DNA of 64,000 nt from Parasedimentitalea huanghaiensis. Lineage in GTDB: Bacteria > Pseudomonadota > Alphaproteobacteria > Rhodobacterales > Rhodobacteraceae. The DNA is taken from positions 186,001 through 250,000 of the forward strand of contig NZ_WQLV01000001.1 of assembly GCF_009753675.1 (NCBI RefSeq), read 5' to 3'. The notes beneath the pieces were generated by a model, which was given only the letters and a program-made list of their open reading frames with translations, was not told the DNA's origin and searched no databases. Shown here in pieces: positions 25,963-36,451 of the stretch (the stretch's first letter is position 1; each line of letters begins with the position of its first letter). The position numbers and the translations under genes are program-made.

Positions 25963-27177
25963 TCAGTCCTTCAGGCTTTCTTCACGCAGGCCGTCAGCCA
26001 GCAGGTTCAACCCAAGGACCAGGCTCAACAATGCCAGTGCTGGCGGCAGGGCAGGGTGCAGATAGATCGACAGCAGTTTTCGACCATCGTTAATGGTGCT
26101 GCCCCAATCCGGACTTTCCGGTGCCAGCCCCAGTCCAAAGAAGCCCAAGGTGCCAAGAAGGATGGTTGTATACCCAATGCGCAGACAGAAATCGACGATT
26201 AGCGGGCCACGGGCATTGGGCAGGATCTCCCATAACATGATGTACCACGGACCTTCGCCACGGGTCTGGGCCGCGGCCACGTAGTCACGTGTTTTGATGT
26301 CCATAGTCAGCCCGCGTACGATACGAAAGACCGTTGGTGAATTTACAAAAACAACCGAGACAAACACCACCAACAGACCTGGGTCGATATCAAAAAAGTC
26401 GAGTACCCTCGGGAGGCCATAGATGCTGTAGTCCGCTGTGCGGATAAGGTAGCCGCCGTTTGACACCAATTGCAGGTAGAGCCAGATGGCCAATCCAAGA
26501 ACCCCAATCAGCAATGGTGTTCGCAGGCTTGGTCGGGTGTGAAACCGCGAGTTCAACAACACTGCCAAGAAAATGATAGGAAACACAAACAGTACCATCG
26601 CCATATAGTTCGGAACGCCGGACTGAACGATCTCTGGTGTCACCAGAAGGTAGAACAACAAGATCACAGGGAAGGCCAGGATCAAGTTTGCCAGGAACGA
26701 CAAGAACGTGTCCAATTTTCCGCCGTAATACCCGGCTGGGAGGCCCAATGTGATCCCAACCATAAAGGCAAATACGGCTGCCATTGGAGCAATTTTGATA
26801 ACTTCCCATGCGCCTTTGATCAGTCGTGAGAACACATCACGCGCCAGATTGTCACCCCCAAGCAAATACCATTGGTATTCTCCCTCTTCGGGACTGCGGA
26901 GCGGGGTTCCGGGGATTTTGTTTTTCATGCCTGACACCTGTGACAGTTCGTCGTGGGTGACAATCATGTCCATAGCGCCATAAATACCAGCAAATACCCA
27001 GAACATGACCAGCGCAAAGCCAATCATGCCGATTGGGCTATCAAACAGTTTACCGTACAATCCCAGTCGCCGCTTAAATGCGATAGACAGCGCGTAAAGG
27101 AAAATTAGTGAAGTCCAGACTGGTGAAAGCTGTACCAGAATGCGGATGATAATCTCAACTGTGCTGAGAGGGTCCAT
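25963..27177 (-). CDS. Peptide-type ABC transporter permease (DppC-like, enlarged)
   Basis: The 404-residue inner-membrane protein is a BPD_transp_1 permease of the DppC type, about 100 residues longer than usual. Extra hydrophobic segments lie in the middle (about residues 225-245), between the first core helices and the EAA loop. The EAA-like ATPase contact is AAAQTRGEGPWYIMLW at about 305-320, and the C terminus GLNLLADGLREESLKD is typical. It lies 12 bases after the DppB-like gene and 87 bases before the ATPase gene in the same operon. Similar long permeases occur in a marine subgroup of peptide importers. Confidence 0.86.
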   Translation of the reverse strand: MDPLSTVEIIIRILVQLSPVWTSLIFLYALSIAFKRRLGLYGKLFDSPIGMIGFALVMFWVFAGIYGAMDMIVTHDELSQVSGMKNKIPGTPLRSPEEGEYQWYLLGGDNLARDVFSRLIKGAWEVIKIAPMAAVFAFMVGITLGLPAGYYGGKLDTFLSFLANLILAFPVILLFYLLVTPEIVQSGVPNYMAMVLFVFPIIFLAVLLNSRFHTRPSLRTPLLIGVLGLAIWLYLQLVSNGGYLIRTADYSIYGLPRVLDFFDIDPGLLVVFVSVVFVNSPTVFRIVRGLTMDIKTRDYVAAAQTRGEGPWYIMLWEILPNARGPLIVDFCLRIGYTTILLGTLGFFGLGLAPESPDWGSTINDGRKLLSIYLHPALPPALALLSLVLGLNLLADGLREESLKD

Positions 27178-27189
27178 TTTCCTCCTCCC

Positions 27190-28242
27190 TTATGAGATAC
27201 GAATGCGTGGATTGAGGTAAACATAGCCGATGTCTGAAATCAGCTGTGTCAATAAGACGACCACAACGGAAACCACGGAAACCGCTAGTAGCAGTTCGAT
27301 GTCGTTGTTGCCTGCGGCTTGTACCAACACCCAACCAAAGCCTTTGTAATTGAACAAAGTCTCTACGATAACCACGCCATTCAAGAGCCAAGGGAACTGC
27401 AACATGATGACGGTAAAAGGCGCGATTAGGGCGTTACGCAGCGCGTGTTTCACGACGATGTTGTAAAAGCTGACGCCTTTAAGCCGAGCGGTGCGGATAT
27501 ATTGTGCCGTCATGACTTCGGTCATGCTGGCGCGGGTCATACGGGCAATATAGCCCATGCCGTATAGCGCGATGGTTAGCACCGGCAAAAAGAAGTTTTC
27601 GAATGTTGGGTTATCCATTGCCGAGGTCGCGGTACCTTTGAACCATTTTAGCCCCACAGCAGAAGAGGTGAAAATGGCGATGAATATCACGCCAGAAACA
27701 TATTCAGGTGTTGCTGTGGTCAGGATTGAAACCGTTGACAACGATCTGTCGGTAAGGGTGCCTTCACGCATTCCGGCAAGAACTCCGATTAACAGCGCCG
27801 AAGGCACCATGAGAACCAGAACCCAAAACATCAGCCGCCCGGTCAATGACAAGCGCTTACCTACAATAGTAGAGACCTCATCCCTAAAGACTGTCGAATA
27901 CCCCCAGTCGCCTTGGATAATGCCACAGAATGTTGGTGCCATAGCTGCATCTTCAGGGCTTACCGGTCCCGATATGCAACGACCCGTTACTTCATTTTCC
28001 ACAGTACGGGTCCAACCCGGAAATACGCCAAGCCATTGGCCATATTTAATCACTGTAGGTTGGGAATAGCCATTTTTGTCCAACCAGCTCGTAACCTCAG
28101 CGTCGGACATACGCATATTGCCCTGCGTCTTGGCCAGTTTTTCGAGGTTAGCGTCAAGGTTGGTCAGAAAGAAAACGATAAACGTCAGGCACAGTGCGGT
28201 GAAAATCATCACACTTAGTCTGCGAAGGATGAACAGTCCCAT
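27190..28242 (-). CDS. Peptide-type ABC transporter permease (DppB-like)
   Basis: The 350-residue permease starts MGLFILRRLSVMIFTALCLTF, the usual DppB opening. The EAA-like loop is ARLKGVSFYNIVVKHALRNA. Between the first and second helices lies a periplasmic insertion of some 70 residues with two cysteines about 17 residues apart (RCISGP and FCGIIQGDWG), which could be disulfide-linked. It follows the binding-protein gene after 125 bases that include a stem-loop, and is followed closely by the DppC-like gene. Confidence 0.87.
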   Translation of the reverse strand: MGLFILRRLSVMIFTALCLTFIVFFLTNLDANLEKLAKTQGNMRMSDAEVTSWLDKNGYSQPTVIKYGQWLGVFPGWTRTVENEVTGRCISGPVSPEDAAMAPTFCGIIQGDWGYSTVFRDEVSTIVGKRLSLTGRLMFWVLVLMVPSALLIGVLAGMREGTLTDRSLSTVSILTTATPEYVSGVIFIAIFTSSAVGLKWFKGTATSAMDNPTFENFFLPVLTIALYGMGYIARMTRASMTEVMTAQYIRTARLKGVSFYNIVVKHALRNALIAPFTVIMLQFPWLLNGVVIVETLFNYKGFGWVLVQAAGNNDIELLLAVSVVSVVVVLLTQLISDIGYVYLNPRIRIS

Positions 28243-28314
28243 AGGGTCCCCTGTTGCTCAGGCAGCGCCTGGACCTGTCTGGTGCAGGTCTTGCTGTTTT
28301 TGGCGGGTGCCGGG

Positions 28315-28342
28315 AAAAGTCGCCCCTTTTTCGGGACGACTT
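28315..28342 (-). terminator. Stem-loop between binding-protein and permease genes
   Basis: On the minus strand AAGTCGTCCC (28342-28333) pairs with GGGCGACTT around a short loop, with one mismatch and then four T bases. It lies about 25 bases after the binding-protein stop. Such partial terminators commonly keep binding-protein transcript above permease transcript in ABC operons. Confidence 0.65.
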
Positions 28343-28367
28343 CATATTACTTCGAAATACGCTTGGC

Positions 28368-30032
28368 TTAAGCTGACCAGCCCCACTTGTAGTGATGGTG
28401 CTCAAATGAAACGTGCATGTCCGCTCCAACTACACCGGCACGTGTGTGGCGATACAGGGCGCGCCAGTAGGGTTGAACCGTCACAGCTTCGTCCTGAATC
28501 AGAGCTTCCATTTTGGCCATCACGTCGCGCCGTTTGTCAGCATCTGCCAAGGATAACGCTTCGGTTAGCAAGGCGTCGAACTCTGCATTTGACCAGCCAA
28601 ATTCGTTCCAGGCTTCACCGGTGCGATAGGCAAGTGCGTGGATTTGGACACCCAGTGGACGATGGTTCCAGTTGGTTGAGCTGTAGGGGTATTTGACCCA
28701 GTCGTTCCAGAAGGTTGAGCCGGGCAAGACTGTCCGCTTCACCTTGAAACCAGCATCGCGCAATTGAGCCGCTACCGCATCAGTGGTGTTCTTACGCCAA
28801 TCGTCATCGATGGAAATGATTTCATGCTCGAAATCCATCATTCCGGCTTCTTCCATTAGAGCCCGCGCACCTTCGGCATCCACCTCTTGTTTGGGGAGTT
28901 GGGCATACTCGGGATGGATCGCACCAACGTGATGGTTCTCTGCCACCTGGCCACGTGAGCTATAGCCAAGTTCAAGGCAAACAGCGTTATCAACAGCCAT
29001 CTGCAGCGCCTTTCGTACACGCTTGTCGGCATAGACTTTCTTGCCATCGAACTCAGCCAGCTGATTGGGTCGGATAACAATTGTACCCATCGTTACCACT
29101 TCAGATTTTGGATAGTCCAGTGAATCCAGGACATCGATAAACTCACCCACAGTTTCATGCAGCATGTCAACTTCGTCAGATTCTATTGCGGCCATCCATG
29201 ACGCAGGGTCAGTGCCAAAATCAATGTATTCAATGCGGTCCAGTGCAGCTGCACCATAGACTTCTTCACCCCACCAGGTGTGGTTCTCATTTTTCACCAA
29301 AGTGGCTTTGATACCGACTTCAAGTTCGTCCAACATATAGGGGCCGGTGCCTACATTCGCAGTGAAATCGTTTGACTGGAAACTAGAGTGCGTTACAGCG
29401 GCTGGATAGTCCGACATGCCGGCGATCAACGAGATGTCCGAATTGGGAAGGGTCAGGCGCACCGTATGGCTGTCAACCACTTCAATCGAACCAGCAATGG
29501 CCTTGCCGCTTGCTTCATCAACGATAGTGGCAAAACGACCAGTCATGGAATTGCCTTCAAGGCCCTTATCGCACCAGCCTTCAATGTTGCGGGCAACGTC
29601 TTCGGCAGTAAAATCGTCGCCATTGTTCCACTTCACGCCTTTACGCACATTCAGGGTGTAGACGGTGGCGTCTTCGTTGATTTCCCAACTTTCCAGCAAC
29701 ATACCGCGGAATGTACCGTCAGAGTTGTATTCAACCAGATATTCAAGTGTGCCGCGTGTTTGGTTGCCCATTTCGGACCAGGCATAAACACGTGGGTCTT
29801 TGAGCTCGCGAACACTCATCTGTACACGTAACGTGCCACCTGCTTTTGCATGGCTCATTGCTTGTGCTGGCGCCTGCAGGCCGATCATTCCGTAGGCAGC
29901 GGCAGATGTCACACCCAAAGCCGTGGCGCGGGTCAGGAATTCACGGCGGTCCAATTTGCCGTCAAATACTTCCTGGGCGTGCATACTTGCCGCCCAATGT
30001 GCAGGCGCACCATTGATTGTGTCTATTGTCAT
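28368..30032 (-). CDS. Peptide-type ABC transporter substrate-binding protein with Tat signal
   Basis: The 554-residue product is an SBP_bac_5 family periplasmic binding protein. Its N terminus has a twin-arginine signal (DRREFLTR at about residues 28-35, followed by a mild hydrophobic run ending QAPAQA), so it is probably exported folded by Tat, not Sec. [22 protein letters not shown] matches the family signature region. It binds peptides or similar ligands for the permeases and fused ATPase downstream. The AraC gene upstream, same strand, may control it. Confidence 0.88.
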   Translation of the reverse strand: MTIDTINGAPAHWAASMHAQEVFDGKLDRREFLTRATALGVTSAAAYGMIGLQAPAQAMSHAKAGGTLRVQMSVRELKDPRVYAWSEMGNQTRGTLEYLVEYNSDGTFRGMLLESWEINEDATVYTLNVRKGVKWNNGDDFTAEDVARNIEGWCDKGLEGNSMTGRFATIVDEASGKAIAGSIEVVDSHTVRLTLPNSDISLIAGMSDYPAAVTHSSFQSNDFTANVGTGPYMLDELEVGIKATLVKNENHTWWGEEVYGAAALDRIEYIDFGTDPASWMAAIESDEVDMLHETVGEFIDVLDSLDYPKSEVVTMGTIVIRPNQLAEFDGKKVYADKRVRKALQMAVDNAVCLELGYSSRGQVAENHHVGAIHPEYAQLPKQEVDAEGARALMEEAGMMDFEHEIISIDDDWRKNTTDAVAAQLRDAGFKVKRTVLPGSTFWNDWVKYPYSSTNWNHRPLGVQIHALAYRTGEAWNEFGWSNAEFDALLTEALSLADADKRRDVMAKMEALIQDEAVTVQPYWRALYRHTRAGVVGADMHVSFEHHHYKWGWSA

Positions 30033-30315
30033 GAAAACTCTCCCTGTCGCACCAATGGGATTAATTGAAATGTAACCGGCACCTTTGCTAGGAGCCAGTC
30101 AGGCCAAAGAAGGTGCGGTATATAGATTTGGTTTCCCCATTTGCTTATTCCGCCTCAGATATGGCCGTAGGTCAATGCACTGTTTCGACGGTTTGGTGGA
30201 TAATTGCGACATTTTACCGTCGTTTATAGCATTTGCATGGCATGCTCTAGTCAGATGTGTCCATTACTGTTGTGTCCAACAGTGCGACAACGAAGTTTTT
30301 GCTCTGTGTGGAGAA

Positions 30316-31122
30316 TCAGGTGCGGGATTGCTTACGAAGGGCGCTTGGGGTTCGTTTTGTATGCATGGTAATGAACCGCGTAAAATAAGCCGCACTGCGA
30401 AAATTCAGCTCAGCGGCAACATTTTGTATTGGCATATCGCTTTCGATCAACAAACGGTGAGCGGCGTAAAGCTGGCGTTCAGTCAGTAGGCTTGCTGCCG
30501 TTGTGCCGGTTTCAGCTTTGACAACTCTGGTGAGGTGGGTTGCCGTCACTCCCAGAGCCGTTGCGTGATCTGCCATGCTAATATTCTCTCGATGAAACTG
30601 AGAAATACGTGAACAGTAAGCCAGTGAAAGTCGCTTTGCAGCGCTACGTCGAGCGGGTTGGGGCGTGATGCGCGATGTTTGGCGTTGCAACAGTATTCCG
30701 ACCAATTCGCCGTAGGCTTGCATTGCGCGATGCCAAAGGGCTTCATTTTTGCTTTGTTCACGTCGCATAACCTCAAGCAGAGATGTCAGGCTGGCCTGTT
30801 CAGTTGGGTCACTGATGCGAAGGTGTTGCGCCTGGTGTGGTAACGAAATTGCGTTTGACGCTGGAACCAACATGACTTGCCCTAGGGTTCCTCGTCCAAC
30901 GTCTAACGCAAACAGGTTCCCGGCGGGGATAAACAGAGCATTGTGGGAACTAAATCCCCGGCGAGCCCCATTCAATAAGACCCTGCCTTGGCCCCGAGTT
31001 ATCCAGACTAAAAGATGCCTGTCTCGATCATGTGCAAGCTCGGTTTGCCAAGGACCGCTCGAATACAGTCCCGACAATGGCATAACTTCAATTTCATCAA
31101 TTGGACTAGGATCATAGGGCAT
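30316..31122 (-). CDS. AraC-family transcriptional regulator
   Basis: The 268-residue product has an N-terminal cupin-type sensor domain (residues to about 100) and a C-terminal pair of helix-turn-helix motifs. The first HTH is MADHATALGVTATHLTRVVKAET and the second IQNVAAELNFRSAAYFTRFI, followed by the family ending with a conserved proline (RTPSALR). It binds DNA as an activator or repressor depending on a small ligand. It lies upstream of and in the same direction as the ABC transporter operon, separated by 283 bases, so control of that operon is likely but inferred. Confidence 0.85.
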   Translation of the reverse strand: MPYDPSPIDEIEVMPLSGLYSSGPWQTELAHDRDRHLLVWITRGQGRVLLNGARRGFSSHNALFIPAGNLFALDVGRGTLGQVMLVPASNAISLPHQAQHLRISDPTEQASLTSLLEVMRREQSKNEALWHRAMQAYGELVGILLQRQTSRITPQPARRSAAKRLSLAYCSRISQFHRENISMADHATALGVTATHLTRVVKAETGTTAASLLTERQLYAAHRLLIESDMPIQNVAAELNFRSAAYFTRFITMHTKRTPSALRKQSRT

Positions 31123-31204
31123 TTAGAGCGAATTTCACATTTTCAATGGTTCAGAAAAATGCACATGAATAATTGATTCTGACAAGATGCGCCTAGATTT
31201 GAAG

Positions 31205-32068
31205 CTAAATGCTAGGCGAATATGGGGTCCAGCTCCGCATTTTAGACCGAAACCATGTGCGCTGTCGTTTGGCAAACTGACGGGTTGCGACCGAGGCTTG
31301 CTCGCGCGCCTGTTCCAGAGTCAATTGACCTTTCAAGTATCCCATCAATTCAGGCACGCCTATGGCTCGGCACGACGGTAGAACAGGATCGTAACGGTCC
31401 ATCATTGCTCTGGCTTCATCCAGTGCACCCTGGTCCAGCATTAAATCAAACCGCTTTCGGATACGTTTTTCCAGCCAATCTTTTTCGACATCAAATACCA
31501 GAGGAACGCAGGTGTTCAGTGGCAACATTGGTGGCGGGGTCTCATCTTGCCAATCGGACAGAGATTTTCCGGTGGTTTGAAAGACTTCCCAAGCCCGTTG
31601 AACTCGCGCTCGGTTTTTAACGTCGATTCGCGCCTGCGTTTTAGCGTCTAATGCTGCCAACATCTCATCGAGCGCCATCTGATCACCCGCTGCTCGAACT
31701 TCAGTTGGCGTTGGCGGGATTTCAGCCAGTCCAACCGTCAACGCCGCAAAATATAACCCTGTGCCGCCGATGATGATTGGCCTGTGTGGTCCTTTCAGCA
31801 GTGGTGCGACTTCTCGCAACCAGTGGCCAGTAGAATAGGAGGCATCATACGGCATATGACCATACAACGCATGGTTGGCTTGGGCTTCTTCAGTCATTGA
31901 CGGGCGCGCGGTTATCACTTGCCAGCAATCATAAACCTGGCTGGCATCGGCGTTGATGATAACACCACCTTGACGCTGCGCAATCTCAAGTGCCAAAGCA
32001 GACTTCCCCGATGCTGTGGGGCCAGCAATTAGAACGGGTTGATCAGGTGAAATATGGGGCAACGTCAT
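31205..32068 (-). CDS. miaA: tRNA dimethylallyltransferase
   Basis: The 287-residue product carries the P-loop GPTASGKS at about residues 16-23, the DASQVYD motif and the GGTGLY motif. MiaA attaches dimethylallyl from DMAPP to N6 of A37 in tRNAs that read codons starting with U. The isoprenoid donor depends on the DXP pathway, whose dxr gene lies about 3 kb away. It is divergent from pyrH with 130 bases between, which must hold both promoters. Length is slightly below that of enterobacterial MiaA, as usual in the group. Confidence 0.93.
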   Translation of the reverse strand: MTLPHISPDQPVLIAGPTASGKSALALEIAQRQGGVIINADASQVYDCWQVITARPSMTEEAQANHALYGHMPYDASYSTGHWLREVAPLLKGPHRPIIIGGTGLYFAALTVGLAEIPPTPTEVRAAGDQMALDEMLAALDAKTQARIDVKNRARVQRAWEVFQTTGKSLSDWQDETPPPMLPLNTCVPLVFDVEKDWLEKRIRKRFDLMLDQGALDEARAMMDRYDPVLPSCRAIGVPELMGYLKGQLTLEQAREQASVATRQFAKRQRTWFRSKMRSWTPYSPSI

Positions 32069-32198
32069 GGTATTTGTCCTGGCCTGCTAAAGAAACGTCA
32101 CGAATTTGCGCTTATACTGCGTTGCATCGCATTGAACATGGCGTCGTTTTGAGTCATTTTGCGCGGCAGATTAACCCCGTCACATTCCGGAGCGCAAC

Positions 32199-32948
32199 AT
32201 GCCCCTTTCCACCGATCAGTCGAGCGGCCAACCCGCTGCAACCTATAAACGCGTGATGCTGAAGATTTCCGGCGAAGCGCTGATGGGGGATCAAGGGTTT
32301 GGGTTGCACCCGCCGACCGTACAGCGCATCGCCGAAGAGGTGAAATCGGTTCACGATATGGGCGTCGAAATCTGCATGGTTATCGGCGGAGGTAATATTT
32401 TCCGCGGGCTGTCTGGGTCTGCTCAGGGAATGGAACGGACCACCGCAGATTACATGGGTATGCTGGCCACTGTGATGAATGCTCTTGCAATGCAAAGCGC
32501 GCTTGAAGAATTAGAGGTTTTTACCCGGGTTATTTCTGCCATCCCGATGGACCAAGTTTGTGAGCCCTACATACGTCGTCGCGCTGTGCGCCACCTCGAG
32601 AAAAAGCGGGTTTGCATTTTTGCAGCGGGAACGGGCAACCCCTACTTTACCACAGATACAGCGGCAACGCTGCGCGCAAACGAAATGTCATGCCAAGCAA
32701 TCTTCATGGGCAAAAACGGTGTCGATGGCGTTTACGACAAAGACCCTAAAGAACATGCCGACGCGGTGCGTTATGACACTGTCAGCTATGACGATGTTCT
32801 GGCCAAGCGCCTGCGCGTAATGGATGCCTCGGCGATTGCGCTGGCGCGAGATAATAATCTTCCGCTAATCGTATTTAGCTTGGATGAGCCCGGTGGATTC
32901 CGTGGAATTCTGGCGGGGCAGGGGACCTACACGCGCGTACAGGGATAA
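32199..32948 (+). CDS. pyrH: UMP kinase
   Basis: The 249-residue product is a bacterial UMP kinase of the amino-acid-kinase fold. Typical segments are [14 protein letters not shown], the GGGNIFRG loop, and [12 protein letters not shown]. It makes UDP from UMP for RNA, DNA and sugar-nucleotide synthesis. A CGGAG site precedes the ATG. It heads the run frr-uppS-cdsA-dxr-rseP, with 210 bases before frr. Confidence 0.95.
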   Translation: MPLSTDQSSGQPAATYKRVMLKISGEALMGDQGFGLHPPTVQRIAEEVKSVHDMGVEICMVIGGGNIFRGLSGSAQGMERTTADYMGMLATVMNALAMQSALEELEVFTRVISAIPMDQVCEPYIRRRAVRHLEKKRVCIFAAGTGNPYFTTDTAATLRANEMSCQAIFMGKNGVDGVYDKDPKEHADAVRYDTVSYDDVLAKRLRVMDASAIALARDNNLPLIVFSLDEPGGFRGILAGQGTYTRVQG

Positions 32949-33158
32949 GCATGTCTTAAGAAGGGGTGGTTGGGGGCCTGTGTCTCCCGACCCATCGTTT
33001 TGCAGAAAATATTTTTCCAACCAAATATTGGACATTGGCTTTAGAACCGCTGATTTCATTTGGCGTTGTTCTAATTCCACGCCATGATTGCTATACAACA
33101 CTTGGCCAATGGCTTATGAGCCTAGAAAACATCACTTAAAAGATGGGGAGAGAGCAGC

Positions 33159-33722
33159 ATGTCTGACGATTTCATTCTCGACACAGATGACCTGCAGCGC
33201 CGTATGGATGGTGCAATGGCCAACTTGAAAACAGAATTTGCCAGCCTGCGCACGGGCCGGGCCTCTGGTTCGATGCTCGAACCGATCATGGTTGACGCCT
33301 ATGGGACTAAGACACCAATCAACCAGGTTGGTACCGTCAACGTACCCGAACCTCGAATGGTTACAATCAACGTTTGGGATAAGGGTCTTGTTGGTAAAGT
33401 TGAAAAAGCAATCCGTGAAAGCGGACTTGGCATCAACCCCCAGCTGAACGGCACAATTATCATGCTGCCGATTCCTGAACTGAACGAAGAACGCCGCCGT
33501 GAGTTGACCAAAGTTGCGGGTCAATACGCTGAACACGGGCGAGTTTCGATCCGTAACATTCGACGTGATGGTATGGATCAGATCAAAAAGGCCAAGTCTG
33601 ACGGTATGTCTGAGGATGACCAGAAATTTTGGGAGTCTGAAGTGCAGGAAATGACTGACAAAATGATCAAGGTTGTGGATGCCAGCCTGGAGACGAAGCA
33701 AGAAGAAATCATGCAGGTCTGA
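33159..33722 (+). CDS. frr: Ribosome recycling factor
   Basis: The 187-residue product has the length and sequence of RRF: a three-helix bundle with [20 protein letters not shown] near the front and [21 protein letters not shown], in which the conserved arginine region contacts 23S rRNA. With EF-G it splits the post-termination ribosome. A GGGGAGAGAG site precedes the ATG. uppS begins nine bases after the stop. Confidence 0.96.
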   Translation: MSDDFILDTDDLQRRMDGAMANLKTEFASLRTGRASGSMLEPIMVDAYGTKTPINQVGTVNVPEPRMVTINVWDKGLVGKVEKAIRESGLGINPQLNGTIIMLPIPELNEERRRELTKVAGQYAEHGRVSIRNIRRDGMDQIKKAKSDGMSEDDQKFWESEVQEMTDKMIKVVDASLETKQEEIMQV

Positions 33723-33731
33723 CGCCACACA

Positions 33732-34490
33732 ATGCCAAAAGACCCTGATACCATGGCTGGAGGCACCAGTTCTCCGTCTTTAGGGGGGGCTGGGCCCCGT
33801 CACATCGCAATCATAATGGACGGCAATGGCCGCTGGGCTCAGGCGCGTGGTCGTCCTAGATTGTTCGGCCACCATGCTGGTGCGAAACGCGTACGTGAAG
33901 TGGTCGAAGCCTGCCCGGGTTTGGGCGTTGAGTATCTGACGATATTTGCATTTTCCACAGAAAACTGGAAGCGGACTCAGGTTGAAGTGGCCGGCCTGAT
34001 GAGCCTGTTCAGACGGTATATCTCGAAAGAGATGAAAGCCCTGGCAACCCGCAATGTGCGTGTTCGTTTCATTGGCGATCGCTTGCGGTTGGATTCTAAA
34101 TTGGTCAAGTTGATGGACCAGCTTGAGCTGGAAACCTCAGCCAATGTCGGGACTCATCTGACGATCGCACTGAATTACGGTGGGCGGGACGAGGTTGCGA
34201 GGGCGACCAAGCGACTGGCGCGAGACGTCGCCGAAGGAACGCTGAATCCCGAAGATATCGACGAAGAAACTCTGCCGCGATATCTGGATACCCATGTTCT
34301 GCCAGATCCTGATCTGGTGATCCGTACCAGCGGCGAAGCTCGAATATCAAACTTTCTTCTGTGGCAGTCAGCCTATGCAGAATACGAATTCATCGATACA
34401 CTATGGCCCGATTTCACCGCAACTGAGTTGGCAAGACTGTGTGATCGCTATGGTCGCCGCGAACGGCGTTTTGGAGCAGTAAACACATGA
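33732..34490 (+). CDS. uppS: Undecaprenyl diphosphate synthase
   Basis: The 252-residue product is a cis-prenyltransferase. The catalytic aspartate is D30 in IIMDGNGRWAQARG, and FSTENWKR and the C-terminal RTSGEARISNF segment bind substrate. It extends FPP with IPP to the C55 carrier for peptidoglycan and lipopolysaccharide. It overlaps the start of cdsA by four bases (ATGA), indicating coupled translation. Confidence 0.95.
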   Translation: MPKDPDTMAGGTSSPSLGGAGPRHIAIIMDGNGRWAQARGRPRLFGHHAGAKRVREVVEACPGLGVEYLTIFAFSTENWKRTQVEVAGLMSLFRRYISKEMKALATRNVRVRFIGDRLRLDSKLVKLMDQLELETSANVGTHLTIALNYGGRDEVARATKRLARDVAEGTLNPEDIDEETLPRYLDTHVLPDPDLVIRTSGEARISNFLLWQSAYAEYEFIDTLWPDFTATELARLCDRYGRRERRFGAVNT

Positions 34491-35275
34491 GCACCAAGGA
34501 TCGCTGGGCTGACCTGGCCCCCCGTCTAATTTCAGCCGTTGTAATGCTGTTTCTGGGTGGAGTTGCCGTTGTAGCTGGTGGCTTAGTGTTTGATGTTTTG
34601 ATTGCTCTGTGTTGTGGAGGGCTAGTCTGGGAACTGGTGCGCATGTTGGGCCCGGATCAGCGCGCTGTTGCGCTGCAACTAGGCCTGCTGGGAGCTGCTG
34701 CGACGCTCGCAGCAGCTTTGTGGCCCCAGATGTGGATGCCTTTATTGGTGGCTCCGGCGCTTGTTGGGTTGTCACAGTTGTCTCAACGCCGCTTTTACTA
34801 TTTCGGCTTTTCCTTGTGGATTTTGATCGCGGGGTTTGGCTTTTTCTGGTTGCGGAACGTTTTTGGCATGCAGTGGATGCTGTGGCTGATTGGCGTTGTG
34901 GTCGTGACTGATGTTGCTGGGTATTTCGCGGGAAAAATTTTTGGCGGGCCGAAATTTTGGCCGCGGGTCAGTCCCAAGAAAACCTGGTCCGGTACGTCAG
35001 CAGGCTGGCTTGCTGCGGCTTTGGTTGGGATTTGGTTTGGGCAAGCCCAAGGGGTTGGCCTTGGTCTTGTCGTACTATCGGTTCTTGTGTCGATGGCCAG
35101 CCAAGCTGGGGATGTTGCCGAAAGTGCGCTGAAGCGAAAAATGGGCGTCAAAGATTCCAGTGCACTTATACCTGGTCATGGTGGGCTGTTTGACCGTTTT
35201 GACGGAATGCTTGGGGCATCTGTTATGGTTCTGATCTTTCTTACTTTTTGGGGCCTGCCTAGCGGGACACTGTAA
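34487..35275 (+). CDS. cdsA: Phosphatidate cytidylyltransferase
   Basis: The 262-residue polytopic membrane protein ends with the CdsA signature: SQAGDVAESALKRKMGVKDS followed by PGHGGLFDRFDG. It makes CDP-diacylglycerol from phosphatidate and CTP for all phospholipid synthesis. It overlaps uppS by four bases and shares a base with the dxr start, so the genes are translationally coupled. Confidence 0.94.
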   Translation: MSTKDRWADLAPRLISAVVMLFLGGVAVVAGGLVFDVLIALCCGGLVWELVRMLGPDQRAVALQLGLLGAAATLAAALWPQMWMPLLVAPALVGLSQLSQRRFYYFGFSLWILIAGFGFFWLRNVFGMQWMLWLIGVVVVTDVAGYFAGKIFGGPKFWPRVSPKKTWSGTSAGWLAAALVGIWFGQAQGVGLGLVVLSVLVSMASQAGDVAESALKRKMGVKDSSALIPGHGGLFDRFDGMLGASVMVLIFLTFWGLPSGTL

Positions 35276-36447
35276 TGCGTAAAATATCTATACTTGGCGC
35301 AACCGGGTCGATTGGTCAAAATACCATCGACTTGATCCGGCGGGATTCAGGTGCCTACGACGTTGTAGCACTAACCGGTGGAGCAAATATTGCTAGACTG
35401 GCAGAAGATGCCATTTCACTGAGTGCTGATTTGGCCGTTACCGCCTATCCCAACCGTCTTGAGGAATTGCGCACGGCACTGGCAGGAACCAATGTCGAGG
35501 TTGCTGCGGGACAGCAGGCTTTGATTGAGGCCGCAGAGAGACCGGCTGATTGGATAATGTCCGCCATTGTTGGTGCTGCAGGGTTGGCGCCGGGGCTGGC
35601 CGCGTTGAGGCAAGGTACAACTCTGGCTTTGGCCAATAAGGAATCATTGGTCTGCGCTGGGGCATTGCTGTTGGACACCGCTCGCGAACACAACGCACGT
35701 ATCTTACCTGTTGACAGTGAACATTCAGCTATTTTTCAAGGGCTAGTTGGGGAGGATATGAGCGCAGTAGAGCGGATTATCATTACCGCCTCTGGCGGAG
35801 CCTTTCGGGATTGGCCGTTAGAAAAGTTGGCCGACGCGACACTTGAACAGGCCTTGCACCATCCGAATTGGGAAATGGGGCAAAGGATTACGATTGATAG
35901 TGCTTCGATGTTCAACAAGGCGATGGAAGTCATAGAAACCCGAGAGTACTTTGGTGTCTCCCCTGAGCAAATTGAAGTATTGGTTCATCCTGAATCCATG
36001 GTTCATGCGCTGGTTGGGTTCTGTGATGGGGCGATAATGGCGCATTTGGGCGCTCCCGATATGCGCCATGCTATCGGCTATGCGTTACACTGGCCTGATC
36101 GACGCGATTTGCCCGTTGAACGGCTGGATTTGGCCCGGATCGGTCAGTTGAATTTCACCACTCCGGACCCCGCGCGGTTTCCAGCACTGGGTTTGGCCTA
36201 TCGTGTAATGTCACGTGGCGGCATGATGGGGGCAGTGTTCAACGGCGCCAAAGAGCGAGCGCTAGACCACTTCATTGCTGGTAAAATTGGTTTTTTGGAG
36301 ATGGCAAGTATTGTAGAGCATGTGCTCGACCATTTTGAAGACCAATCTGGCCTCATTGATGACGCAATGACACTTGATAACGTGCTGCGCATCGACCATC
36401 TGGCACGTCAAAGGGCCGACATGGTCATGACAAAACAAGCAGGGTAA
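35275..36447 (+). CDS. dxr: 1-deoxy-D-xylulose-5-phosphate reductoisomerase
   Basis: The 390-residue product has the NADPH-binding opening ISILGATGSIGQNT, the LANKESLV motif and metal ligands in LPVDSEHSAIFQ. It converts DXP to MEP, the committed step toward IPP and DMAPP, which supply uppS and miaA in this window. The start overlaps the cdsA stop by one base. Confidence 0.95.
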   Translation: MRKISILGATGSIGQNTIDLIRRDSGAYDVVALTGGANIARLAEDAISLSADLAVTAYPNRLEELRTALAGTNVEVAAGQQALIEAAERPADWIMSAIVGAAGLAPGLAALRQGTTLALANKESLVCAGALLLDTAREHNARILPVDSEHSAIFQGLVGEDMSAVERIIITASGGAFRDWPLEKLADATLEQALHHPNWEMGQRITIDSASMFNKAMEVIETREYFGVSPEQIEVLVHPESMVHALVGFCDGAIMAHLGAPDMRHAIGYALHWPDRRDLPVERLDLARIGQLNFTTPDPARFPALGLAYRVMSRGGMMGAVFNGAKERALDHFIAGKIGFLEMASIVEHVLDHFEDQSGLIDDAMTLDNVLRIDHLARQRADMVMTKQAG

Positions 36448-36451
36448 TATT

